DNA from: Salinirussus sp.
GTDB taxonomy: Archaea; Halobacteriota; Halobacteria; Halobacteriales; Haloarculaceae
DNA: 20,584 bases
Direction of reading: 5' to 3'
NCBI GenBank assembly: GCA_028275005.1
Contig: JAQCNN010000024.1
Location: 1 to 20,584, forward strand
Shown here: positions 1 to 6,762 of the stretch, piece by piece
How positions within the stretch are numbered: position 1 is the stretch's first letter
Layout of the letters: every line of letters starts with the position of its first letter
Position numbers and translations under genes: made by a program
The notes under the pieces: generated by a model
The model's database searches: none
Told to the model about the DNA's origin: nothing
Seen by the model: only the letters and a program-made list of their open reading frames with translations

Positions 1-491
1 GCAACTTCGACAGCGTCGAGGACATGCGTGGGAGCGACGAGGTCACCGTCGAAGTCGGTGTCGAGGCAAACGGCGGCTCCTACGGCTACGGCCCCGCCGC
101 CGTCCACGTCGACAACGGCGCCACCGTCGCCTTCGAGTGGACCGGCAACGGCGAGCACAACGTCGTCCACCAGGACGGCGACTTCGAGAGCGACCTCCTC
201 GCCGAGGCCGGCGTCAACTTCGAACACACCTTCGACGAAGACGGCGTCTACAACTACTACTGCACCCCACACCGCGGGCTCGGCATGAAAGGCGCCGTCG
301 TCGTCGGCTCCGACTACCCCACCGCCGGCGGCGGTGGCGGCCAGGAGCCGCTCAACCCCGAACACATGGGCGTCCCGTTTCAGGCCCACTTCGTCGGGTT
401 GGCGACGATCCTCGCCATTCTCTCGTCGCTGGTCTTTACCTTCTATCTGCTGAAGTACGGCGAATCCTCACACAGCAAGGGAGGGAACTAG
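1..491 (+). CDS. Membrane-anchored halocyanin-type blue copper protein (5' partial)
   Basis: The frame is open at the left edge (first full codon at base 3), so the N-terminus, probably with an export signal, is missing. Numbered from the Met at base 24, the visible part has a complete type 1 copper site: His45 (GEHNVVH), then Cys80, His83 and Met88 in YCTPHRGLGM. This is the plastocyanin/halocyanin ligand set. A Gly-rich linker (about 102-107) leads to one C-terminal membrane helix (about 122-144) and a short polar tail, so the copper domain probably sits outside the cell, tethered to the membrane. The next gene starts 1 nt after its stop, and the cluster continues into Rieske and cytochrome b genes. 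I infer that it is the electron acceptor of the bc complex, in place of cytochrome c1. The family call is firm; the partner role is inferred from context. Confidence 0.9.
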   Translation, partial: NFDSVEDMRGSDEVTVEVGVEANGGSYGYGPAAVHVDNGATVAFEWTGNGEHNVVHQDGDFESDLLAEAGVNFEHTFDEDGVYNYYCTPHRGLGMKGAVVVGSDYPTAGGGGGQEPLNPEHMGVPFQAHFVGLATILAILSSLVFTFYLLKYGESSHSKGGN

Positions 492-492
492 T

Positions 493-891
493 ATGCCATC
501 AGAAGGAAGCACGTACGGCGACATCCATCGGTACGAACCGCCCCGCGAGAGCACCGCCGCGGCAGTCGCAATCGTCATGCTGACGCTCGTGGAGATCGTG
601 TTGGTCGGCCTGTTCACCTTCGGCCTGATCAACGGCTGGGGGCTGCCCCAGCAGACCGGCGCGGTCGGCAACATCTTCCTCGGAACGGTGCTTGCGGCAA
701 TCTTCATCAACCTCGCGTTCATCATGCTGCTGTACCGTAAGGAGTTCCTCCCCGACGTGATGATCGTCAAGAAGCGCCGCCGGAAGTGGGAGGACCTGTA
801 CATCCGCGAGGACGACGTCGACGGCGAGTCACTCACCGACGGTCTCGGTGACAGCATCAAACGCGCCGTCTACCCCTACTACAAACGCTGA
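493..891 (+). CDS. Small two-helix membrane protein of the bc operon, unknown function
   Basis: This 132-residue protein has two hydrophobic segments, about residues 22-46 and 58-81. A basic stretch (KKRRRK, about 93-98) follows the second helix and should lie on the cytoplasmic side; the tail is polar and ends in YPYYKR. It has no Cys, and I see no metal or haem motif. It starts 1 nt after the halocyanin stop and ends 1 nt before the Rieske start, so it is almost certainly co-transcribed with them. It is probably a conserved haloarchaeal accessory subunit or assembly factor of the cytochrome bc complex. I do not recognise a characterised family and infer the role from position only. Confidence 0.8.
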   Translation: MPSEGSTYGDIHRYEPPRESTAAAVAIVMLTLVEIVLVGLFTFGLINGWGLPQQTGAVGNIFLGTVLAAIFINLAFIMLLYRKEFLPDVMIVKKRRRKWEDLYIREDDVDGESLTDGLGDSIKRAVYPYYKR

Positions 892-892
892 T

Positions 893-1756
893 ATGCCAGA
901 AAACGAAGACAAATACCCGACGGAGTCCGGCCGGCGACGCTTCGTGAAAGGCGTTGTCGGCAGCGCGGCGCTGTCGGGCGTCGCCGCCGGAACCGCCGCG
1001 ACCGTCAACTTCGCAACCTCACCCGGCGGGGCCGGAGGTGGTGCGACGGAGTTCATCGCCATCGAGAACACCGCAGGCCCCGCGCCTCGTGGGATGCCGG
1101 TCATCCCCGTCGAGATCGACGGCGGCGAATTGAAGGGGCTCTGGCCGGAGGTCTCCGAGCGACAGGAGGGTGGCCGCACAGTCACGGTTGCCGAGCAGGA
1201 TGTCGGCGGTGTCACCTACAGCTCGGCGTGGTTCCAGTACTGCGGGGTTCAGCAGTACGCGAGCACACAGCCGACGACCGAGGCGAACAACTCCTTTCTC
1301 GCGGGCGGTGGCTACGACTGGATGGAGGACGTCGACCGCGGCGAGCCCCTCACCGTCGACATGTTCGAGGACTACGAGGAGTGGGGCAACGGGATCGGCC
1401 AGGACGGGCTGGGAAAGCCCGCCTCGGGGACCTGGCGAACCCCCGAGGAGGGCCGTGGTATGCCCATACAGGTCCTCCGGAGCGTGGAGGTCGAGAAGAT
1501 GGCAAACGGCGAGGGGCAGTACGGGGACCTGCCGGGGAATGTCCGGTCATTTATTAGCGCCGCGACCGAGAACGGGTTTATGGCCTGGCTCAACAAGTGC
1601 ACCCACTTCTGCTGTACGCCGGGGTTCAAAAACAACCCCGGAAGCGAGGAATACGGCGGCGGAGACCAGGTGTACTGCCAGTGCCACCAGTCGATATACA
1701 ACCCGTACAGCCCGGTGAAAAAACAGTTTATCGCCCTGCCGCGTCCCCTACAGTGA
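893..1756 (+). CDS. petA: Rieske iron-sulfur subunit of cytochrome bc complex, Tat-exported
   Basis: This 287-residue protein starts at the ATG 1 nt after the preceding stop. An upstream in-frame start at 848 would overlap the previous gene and give no conserved sequence. A twin-arginine motif (RRRFVKG, 14-20) followed by a hydrophobic Ala/Gly/Val stretch (about 21-40) suggests Tat export with an uncleaved N-terminal anchor, as in other Rieske subunits. The 2Fe-2S ligands are Cys236 and His238 (CTHFCC) and Cys262 and His265 (CQCH); Cys241 and Cys264 are placed for the stabilising disulfide. Cys240 sits where most Rieske proteins have Gly. The protein is longer than bacterial Rieske subunits because of an extra region between the anchor and the cluster domain. 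It should pass electrons from menaquinol to the copper protein. Symbol usage varies among haloarchaea. Confidence 0.92.
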   Translation: MPENEDKYPTESGRRRFVKGVVGSAALSGVAAGTAATVNFATSPGGAGGGATEFIAIENTAGPAPRGMPVIPVEIDGGELKGLWPEVSERQEGGRTVTVAEQDVGGVTYSSAWFQYCGVQQYASTQPTTEANNSFLAGGGYDWMEDVDRGEPLTVDMFEDYEEWGNGIGQDGLGKPASGTWRTPEEGRGMPIQVLRSVEVEKMANGEGQYGDLPGNVRSFISAATENGFMAWLNKCTHFCCTPGFKNNPGSEEYGGGDQVYCQCHQSIYNPYSPVKKQFIALPRPLQ

Positions 1757-1760
1757 TACG

Positions 1761-2564
1761 ATGAGTCTCGAACGCAAAGACGACCACGACCACAAAGCCT
1801 GGATGAAAGAGCGGGACCTGACGCCGGTGGAGTCGATCTACCTGTCGGTCCTGGTGTGGTTCGACAAGCGGCTACGCATCGTTGACTACCTCGAGTTGCT
1901 CGAGGACCTGTACTACAAGGTCAACATGCAGATGCCAAAGAGTCACACAGAACAGTACAACCTTGACAACAAATTCTGGTACTGGTACCCCCTGTACGCG
2001 TTAGGGTCGTTTTCCACCATCGCGTACATCGTAGCCGCCATCTCCGGAGCGCTGCTTGGCTTCTACTACGCGCCTGCCGCCGCGGCGGCTGACGGAACCC
2101 CGTCAGTCGCCTACCAGCAGATCTCACTCATCATGACGGACCTGAACATGGGCTTTTTCCTCCGGAGTCTGCACCGGTGGTCGGCCCAGGTGATGGTCGC
2201 CGCGGTCTTCCTGCACATGCTGCGGGTCTACTTTACCGGCGCGTACAAGGAGCCCCGCGAGCTCAACTGGATCATCGGCATCGTGCTCATCTCGCTGACG
2301 ATGGTCTTCGGGTACACCGGCTACCTGCTCCCGTGGGACCAACTCGCCTTCTGGGCCGGCCAGATCGGCGTCGAGATGTCGCTGTCGATCCCGCTCATCG
2401 GTGAGTGGGTCGCCCAGCTACTGTTTGGCGGCTTCACGCTAACCCAGGCCACGCTGCAGCGGATGTACCTGTTGCACGTGTTCCTGTTACCGTTCGTCGT
2501 GACGACGCTGATCGCGGTCCACATCGGTATCGTCTGGATGCAGGGCATCGCGGAACCGCACTAA
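1761..2564 (+). CDS. petB: Cytochrome b N-terminal (b6-like) subunit
   Basis: This 267-residue protein carries the four-helix haem-binding half of cytochrome b. The bis-His pairs are His138/His152 (RSLHRW...FLHML) and His239/His254 (YLLHVF...AVHIG). The second pair is 15 positions apart, which is the b6 spacing; mitochondrial-type cytochrome b has 14 in both pairs. GYTGYLLPWDQ (184-194) is the usual loop after the third haem-domain helix. The subunit has no cysteine, so it cannot hold a thioether-linked haem c(n) like that of b6f. A polar N-terminal extension of about 70 residues precedes the first helix. It lies 4 nt after the Rieske stop and 4 nt before the C-terminal subunit gene, so the cytochrome b is split as in b6f complexes. 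Confidence 0.95.
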   Translation: MSLERKDDHDHKAWMKERDLTPVESIYLSVLVWFDKRLRIVDYLELLEDLYYKVNMQMPKSHTEQYNLDNKFWYWYPLYALGSFSTIAYIVAAISGALLGFYYAPAAAAADGTPSVAYQQISLIMTDLNMGFFLRSLHRWSAQVMVAAVFLHMLRVYFTGAYKEPRELNWIIGIVLISLTMVFGYTGYLLPWDQLAFWAGQIGVEMSLSIPLIGEWVAQLLFGGFTLTQATLQRMYLLHVFLLPFVVTTLIAVHIGIVWMQGIAEPH

Positions 2565-2568
2565 CACA

Positions 2569-3432
2569 ATGACCGAGGACACCGACACCACCGACGCGGA
2601 GGAACCGACCGAGGACGTCGCGGCAGACGGCGGTCCCGCGGGCGAGGCGAGCGGGACCCCCTCAGAGCTTCGCTCTGACGGCGGCGAGGAGACGGCCACC
2701 GACGGCGCTGGACCGGGGATCGTCCCGCCCGACGACGAGACACCAGCCTGGAGCGAGCGCAAACAGCGCTCGCAGGGGCTCTCACGGCTGACCTACGAGT
2801 ACTTCGAGCGGGCCCGCCGGGAGGACCAGGACCTGCGCCAGGAGTCCAGTTACGTCGAGCGCGACGTTCTGGGCTTTCCGGCCTGGCCCCACGAGATGAT
2901 CCGTAACCTGGCGATCACGAGCTTCTTCGTGGGGATGATCATCCTGCTCTCGGCGACACTACCGCCACACATCGGGCCGCCGGCAAACTCCGGGTCGACA
3001 CCCGCGATCATCCTGCCGGACTGGTATCTCTACTGGTCGTTTGGCCTGCTCAAGCTGGCGCCGCTGAACCCCGAACTGAGCCTGCTGGGCGGACAGAAGC
3101 TGATGGCCGACCGCACGTTCGGCGTGCTCGCGAACCTGGTCGTCGTCGGTGCCGTCGCCATCGTCCCCTTCCTGAACAAGGGGGCGGCTCGTCGCCCCGT
3201 CGAACAGCCCTTCTGGGCTGGTGTCGGCTTTGGCGGCGTCGTCTTCGCGTTCACCATCTCCGCCTACTCGGTGAACAACCTGATCCCGATGGAGCCGACC
3301 CTGCAGTTCGACCTGGCGTTCCTGCTGCCGGTGCTCGCGGCCTGCATCGCCTACTCCGTGCTGAAGTCGATGCGGGAAGGGTACATGTTCGACCTGAACC
3401 GGCGGTACTACCGGCTCAGGCCGCCGAAGTAG
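2569..3432 (+). CDS. petD: Cytochrome b C-terminal subunit (PetD-like) with PDWY quinol-site motif
   Basis: This 287-residue protein has about 100 hydrophilic, very acidic residues and then four likely membrane helices (about 112-132, 185-203, 215-233, 247-266). The quinol oxidation site motif is PDWY at 150-153, in the place of the PEWY of mitochondria and b6f. PDWY is associated in the literature with low-potential (menaquinone) complexes, which fits haloarchaeal menaquinone. The N-terminal region is low complexity (repeated T/D/E/G/A); residues 32-37 (SELRSD) are coded by a perfect 17-nt hairpin sequence (2662-2678). The next gene starts on the base after its stop. Together with the upstream b6-like subunit it forms the cytochrome b core. 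Confidence 0.93.
   Translation: MTEDTDTTDAEEPTEDVAADGGPAGEASGTPSELRSDGGEETATDGAGPGIVPPDDETPAWSERKQRSQGLSRLTYEYFERARREDQDLRQESSYVERDVLGFPAWPHEMIRNLAITSFFVGMIILLSATLPPHIGPPANSGSTPAIILPDWYLYWSFGLLKLAPLNPELSLLGGQKLMADRTFGVLANLVVVGAVAIVPFLNKGAARRPVEQPFWAGVGFGGVVFAFTISAYSVNNLIPMEPTLQFDLAFLLPVLAACIAYSVLKSMREGYMFDLNRRYYRLRPPK
2662..2678. repeat. Perfect 7-bp stem / 3-nt loop palindrome inside the petD-like gene
   Basis: TCAGAGC, loop TTC, then GCTCTGA. It codes SELRSD in the disordered acidic N-terminus of the cytochrome b C-terminal subunit, where an insertion would do no harm. It may be an inserted copy of a short dispersed palindrome rather than a local regulatory hairpin, but I see only this one copy in the window. 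Confidence 0.6.
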
Positions 3433-3774
3433 ATGGCCGAGGACACCGACGCGGAGGGGTCTGACGCGTCGGTGGACCGTCCACGCCGTGCCGACGACGG
3501 CAAGGACGTCGTCGTCCCGCTCCGACTGTACAAGACAGTCACCGTCTTTTCGACGCTGTTTGCGGTCGTGTTCGTGCTCGCGGGCTTCGTCATGCTCGAT
3601 TCGGCGACCAACAGGGCAACCGCCGAACTCTCCGAGATCGACCCTGTGCTGGGGATTCTGGGGCTGTCGTCGCTGGTGTTTGGGGCCGCCGTCTACGCCT
3701 TCTCCACGCGGTTTCGCACCACGGAGATGGGAAAGGCTAAAGACGACGCTGCCGAAGACTCCGACAATGGCTGA
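3433..3774 (+). CDS. Small two-helix membrane protein of the bc operon, unknown function
   Basis: This 113-residue protein has an acidic N-terminus (about 1-25), two hydrophobic segments (about 35-57 and 70-91) and an acidic C-terminal tail. There is no Cys and no recognisable cofactor motif. It begins on the base after the petD-like stop and overlaps the next gene by 8 nt, so it is translationally coupled within the operon. The most likely role is an accessory or structural subunit of the haloarchaeal bc complex, inferred from position alone. I do not recognise a characterised family. Confidence 0.8.
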   Translation: MAEDTDAEGSDASVDRPRRADDGKDVVVPLRLYKTVTVFSTLFAVVFVLAGFVMLDSATNRATAELSEIDPVLGILGLSSLVFGAAVYAFSTRFRTTEMGKAKDDAAEDSDNG

Positions 3775-4021
3775 TGAGTTCGCCAAGGGCTTTGGCATCT
3801 TTGTGACCGCCATGCTCGGCTGGATGATCCTCGGCGGGTGGTACAATACGCCGGACTTCGAGACACAGCTGTCCGCGCCCAACCCCGAGCAGGCGGAGCT
3901 GTACGGTCAGATCGCCATTGCCCTGAAGGATGCCCTGTTCTGGTTCGGCGTCCTCGGGGCGCTGACCTTCTGGGTTGTCATCCCAGCTATCGAGGAAGCG
4001 CGGACCGCGCTTGGCGAGTGA
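3767..4021 (+). CDS. Small membrane protein, last gene of the bc operon, unknown function
   Basis: This 84-residue protein starts at the ATG at 3767, overlapping the previous gene by 8 nt; longer in-frame extensions run over the upstream gene and are shadows. It has two hydrophobic segments, about residues 8-25 and 56-74, joined by a polar loop (WYNTPDFETQLSAPNPEQAE), and ends EEARTALGE. There are no Cys or His residues. It is the last gene before a 92-bp gap that contains an imperfect hairpin, so it probably ends the transcript. Its function is unknown; association with the bc complex is inferred. Confidence 0.8.
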   Translation: MADEFAKGFGIFVTAMLGWMILGGWYNTPDFETQLSAPNPEQAELYGQIAIALKDALFWFGVLGALTFWVVIPAIEEARTALGE

Positions 4022-4055
4022 ACACCGCCGGTAGCGGGGCCACAGGCGCCGGTGT
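4022..4055 (+). terminator. Possible terminator hairpin after the bc operon
   Basis: ACACCG (4022-4027) begins directly after the stop codon and pairs with CGGTGT (4050-4055). Several further pairs form inside, but with mismatches. No T-run follows, and archaeal termination often relies on T-runs, so this is weak. Confidence 0.25.
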
Positions 4056-4113
4056 CCGCCGGGCGCGGGGACAAGCACAACCCATTTGCGGTGTCCGTCC
4101 ATAACCACCGTCG

Positions 4114-5127
4114 ATGTCGAACTGCGACGAATGCGGCAAGCGCGAGAGCATGCCGTACCAGTGTCGGCACTGCGGCGGGACCTTCTGTGCCGAACACCGG
4201 CTGCCCGAGGCACACGGCTGTCCCGGGCTGGCGGAGTGGGATGACCCCGGTGACGGTGTCTTCGACTCGGGCTTTGACGACTCCGTAGTGTCCGAGACGG
4301 ACGACGGCCTGCTCGGCGGCCGGCTCAACACCGGCGTCGGCGGCCCGCTTGGCTACCTCCGTGGGAATATGACCTTTGCCTTTCTGGGGGTGATGTGGGT
4401 CACCTTCGCCGTCCAACTCGTCTTTCAGGTCACGACCGGGCTCTACCCGCTCTCCGGGGTGACGATCAACGCCAACCCCGAGGCCTACCGCCTCTACAGC
4501 GCCATTTTCACCCTCTCGCCGGCCCACCCGGAGTACGTCTGGACGTGGGTCACCTCGGTCTTCTCACACGGCGGCTTCGCCCACATCGCGATCAACAGTA
4601 TCGTGGTCTACTTCTTCGGCCGGCTGGTCGAGGACTACATCGGGTCGAAGGCCTTTGCGGGCCTGTTTCTCGCTAGCGGCGCGGTCGCGGGCCTCGGGCA
4701 GGTCGGCGTCCAGATCCTCCAGATCGGCTCTATTCCCGGGTCGATCTTCGAGGCGATCAACGCCGGCGGGGCCGGCATCCTCGGCGCCAGCGGGGCAGCA
4801 CTCGCCGTCATGGCCGTGTTGACCGTCTTCAACCCGGGGCTGCGGGTCTATCTGTACTTCCTCATCCCCGTCCCGCTGTGGCTGCTCACGGCGGGCTACA
4901 CCGCGATTACCGTCCTCGCTATCGTCGGCGGCGGGGTCGGCTCCGGCGGCGTTGCCCAGGTGGCCCACCTCCTCGGACTGCTCATCGGACTGGCATACGG
5001 CTACCGGGTCCGCGACCGCGTCAGGGTCCCGCGTCAACTCGAGTTCGGTGGCCCTGGTGGCCCCGGCGGTCCTGGCGGGCCGGGCGGCCCCGGAGGGCCG
5101 GGTGGCCGAGGTCGTGGCCCCTTCTGA
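4114..5127 (+). CDS. Rhomboid family intramembrane serine protease with N-terminal AN1 zinc finger
   Basis: This 337-residue protein has three parts. Residues 4-36 match the AN1 zinc finger exactly: Cys4, Cys7, Cys17, Cys20, Cys25, His28, His34, Cys36. After an acidic linker, a rhomboid domain (about 85-298) carries His157/Asn161 (HIAIN), catalytic Ser226 in GASG and the partner His285 in the last helix (QVAHLLG). It should cleave membrane proteins within the bilayer, with the zinc finger on the cytoplasmic side. The C-terminus has six Gly-Gly-Pro triplets (312-330) and then a Gly/Arg tail, a collagen-like, probably extended segment. Its TGA overlaps the ATG of the endonuclease V gene by one base. 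The AN1-rhomboid combination occurs in haloarchaea; substrates are unknown. Confidence 0.92.
   Translation: MSNCDECGKRESMPYQCRHCGGTFCAEHRLPEAHGCPGLAEWDDPGDGVFDSGFDDSVVSETDDGLLGGRLNTGVGGPLGYLRGNMTFAFLGVMWVTFAVQLVFQVTTGLYPLSGVTINANPEAYRLYSAIFTLSPAHPEYVWTWVTSVFSHGGFAHIAINSIVVYFFGRLVEDYIGSKAFAGLFLASGAVAGLGQVGVQILQIGSIPGSIFEAINAGGAGILGASGAALAVMAVLTVFNPGLRVYLYFLIPVPLWLLTAGYTAITVLAIVGGGVGSGGVAQVAHLLGLLIGLAYGYRVRDRVRVPRQLEFGGPGGPGGPGGPGGPGGPGGRGRGPF
5047..5100 (+). repeat. Six 9-bp tandem units coding Gly-Gly-Pro
   Basis: There are six degenerate copies of a GGNGGNCCN unit. They differ only at third codon positions, so the protein repeat is under selection or the array is old. A seventh, altered unit (GGTGGCCGA) follows at 5101. 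Confidence 0.8.
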
Positions 5128-5882
5128 TGGAGCTTGCCTGTCCCCGGTTTCTGCCGACCACGGACGGCCCGGGCAGGAGCCGTTCGCGTGCGGAGATGAA
5201 ACGGCTCCAGCACGAACTCGCGGAGGAAGCCGTCTTCGCGGACGATTTCGAGGCTCCCGAGGCCCTCGGCACACACAGCGGCCCGCCTGTCGCCGGGGTC
5301 GACCAGGCCTTCCGCACCGGTGACAGTGAGGCGGCCGTGAGCGCGGCGGTCCTCGTCCGCGGCGAGCGGGTCGTCGAGCGGGCCAGTGCCGTCCGCGAGG
5401 CCGGCATCCCCTACATCCCCGGGCTACTCTCCTTCCGGGAGGGCGAGGCGGTGCTCGCCGCGTTACGGGCGCTGTCGGGCGAGCCGGCGGTGACACTCGT
5501 CGACGGGAGCGGTCGGGTCCACTTCCGGGAGGCCGGCCTCGCCACCCACGTCGGCGTTGCGCTCGACGTGCCGACGGTGGGCGTCGCAAAGAGCCTCCTC
5601 TGTGGGCAGCCTCGCCGGTCGGTCGAGGGCCTCGAGACGGGTGAGCGGGTCGCAATCGAGGCCGACGGCGACGTGACCGCCCCCGACGGGACGGTTATCG
5701 GCTACGCGGTCCAGACCCGGCAGTTCGACTCGCCGAACCGGCATATCAACCCCGTCTACGTCAGCCCCGGTCACCGGGTGAGCGCGGCGACAGCCGCCGA
5801 TGTCGTCCTCGGGTGCACCGCGGGCTACAAGCTACCCGAGCCGACCCGGCTGGCCGACGCCGCCGCCGCCGACCTGCGGTGA
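5127..5882 (+). CDS. nfi: Endonuclease V (deaminated-base repair)
   Basis: This 251-residue protein starts at the ATG sharing one base with the rhomboid stop. The family cleaves DNA one nucleotide 3' of deoxyinosine and other deaminated bases. Acidic metal ligands are visible at Asp59 (AGVDQAF), Glu105 (PGLLSFRE) and Asp126 (VDGSG), with conserved Lys155 (GVAKSLL) and His216 (SPGHRV). YIPG (96-99) matches the strand-separating wedge of the family. The block usually written DGxGxxHPR reads DGSGRVHFR here, so Pro is replaced by Phe. Overlap with the membrane protease gene probably reflects compact packing rather than shared function. Family identity is very likely. Confidence 0.92.
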   Translation: MELACPRFLPTTDGPGRSRSRAEMKRLQHELAEEAVFADDFEAPEALGTHSGPPVAGVDQAFRTGDSEAAVSAAVLVRGERVVERASAVREAGIPYIPGLLSFREGEAVLAALRALSGEPAVTLVDGSGRVHFREAGLATHVGVALDVPTVGVAKSLLCGQPRRSVEGLETGERVAIEADGDVTAPDGTVIGYAVQTRQFDSPNRHINPVYVSPGHRVSAATAADVVLGCTAGYKLPEPTRLADAAAADLR

Positions 5883-5906
5883 GGAGGGCACCGGCACGCA
5901 ACCGCC

Positions 5907-5920
5907 GACAGTTAACTGTC
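5907..5920. promoter_or_regulatory. Perfect 14-bp palindrome (possible operator) before the SDR gene
   Basis: GACAGTTAACTGTC is a perfect inverted repeat. Its TTAA core lies 26-29 nt before the ATG at 5941, where the TATA box of a leaderless haloarchaeal gene would be. A dimeric repressor bound here would block TBP. This is inference from position and symmetry. Confidence 0.5.
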
Positions 5921-5940
5921 CCGCCGCCGTCGGACCGCGT

Positions 5941-6762
5941 ATGGAGGAGACGGCCCTGATCACCGGCTGTTCGTCGGGGATCGGACGCGCGACCGCAGAG
6001 CTGTTCGCCGAGGAAGGCTGGACCGTCTACGCGACCAGCCGCGACCCGGCCGACATCGCCGACCTGGCGGAGGCGGGCTGTGAGACGGCCGAACTCGACG
6101 TGACTGCCCCTGCCGATGTCGAGCGGGTCCGCGACCGGATGGTCGAGGAGACCGGTCGGGTGGACTGTCTGGTCAACAACGCCGGCTACGCCCAGTACGG
6201 TCCCGTGGAGGATATCCCAGCCGACCGCCTCCACGAGCAGTACGACGTCAACGTCTACGGCCCCCACCGGATGGTCCGGGCGGTCCTCCCGACGATGCGC
6301 GAACAGGGTGAGGGGACGATTATCAACATCTCGAGTGTCAGTGGCCGGGTCTCGGCGCCGGGGTACGGCGCCTACGCGGGCTCGAAGTTCGCACTCGAGG
6401 CGATGAGTGACGCCCTTCGCGCCGAGGTCGAGGGGCTGGGGGTCGAGGTGGTGCTGGTCGAACCCGGCCCCGTCGAGACCGGCTTCCAGGAGCGGGCAGC
6501 TGAGAGCCTCGAGCAGACGGAGTTCCGGCCGGAGTACGAGTGGGTCTACGACTTCTTCGAGGACCGCGCGGCCGTCGACGCGGACTCGCTGTTCGCGGTC
6601 GGGCCTGACGCGGTCGCCACGACCGTCCACGACGCCGCGAGCGTCGCCGACCCCGACCCACGGTACCCCGTCGGCCAGGCCGCCCGGGTCCTACTGCTCG
6701 CCCGCTTTCTCCCCCACCAACTCCGGGATACCGTCTACGGGCTGGTCAGCCGGCTGCCCTAG
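5941..6762 (+). CDS. Short-chain dehydrogenase/reductase (SDR), NAD(P)-dependent
   Basis: This 273-residue protein is a classical SDR. The cofactor motif TGCSSGIG spans 8-15, NNAG 79-82, catalytic Ser132 sits in the ISS segment, and YxxxK is Tyr145/Lys149 (YAGSK). EPGPVETGF (174-182) is typical of the subfamily often annotated as retinol/oxidoreductase-like. The substrate cannot be read from sequence. The start at 5941 is chosen because the conserved fold begins within six residues and a promoter-like palindrome lies just upstream; longer in-frame extensions run over the endonuclease V gene. It converges with the ATPase gene on the other strand, their stop codons interlocking through CTAG at 6759-6762. 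Confidence 0.93.
   Translation: MEETALITGCSSGIGRATAELFAEEGWTVYATSRDPADIADLAEAGCETAELDVTAPADVERVRDRMVEETGRVDCLVNNAGYAQYGPVEDIPADRLHEQYDVNVYGPHRMVRAVLPTMREQGEGTIINISSVSGRVSAPGYGAYAGSKFALEAMSDALRAEVEGLGVEVVLVEPGPVETGFQERAAESLEQTEFRPEYEWVYDFFEDRAAVDADSLFAVGPDAVATTVHDAASVADPDPRYPVGQAARVLLLARFLPHQLRDTVYGLVSRLP

Noticed and set aside
2959..3882. 307-codon minus-strand frame across the bc operon
   Set aside because: It is antisense to the petD-like and small membrane protein genes, with composition typical of a GC-rich shadow.
5047..5109. Short tandem units that could suggest a CRISPR or other array
   Set aside because: They are 9-bp codon repeats for Gly-Gly-Pro inside the rhomboid gene, with no spacers.
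4564..5655. 363-codon minus-strand frame across the rhomboid/endonuclease V junction
   Set aside because: It is an Arg/Pro-rich shadow of two well-supported genes with no motif.
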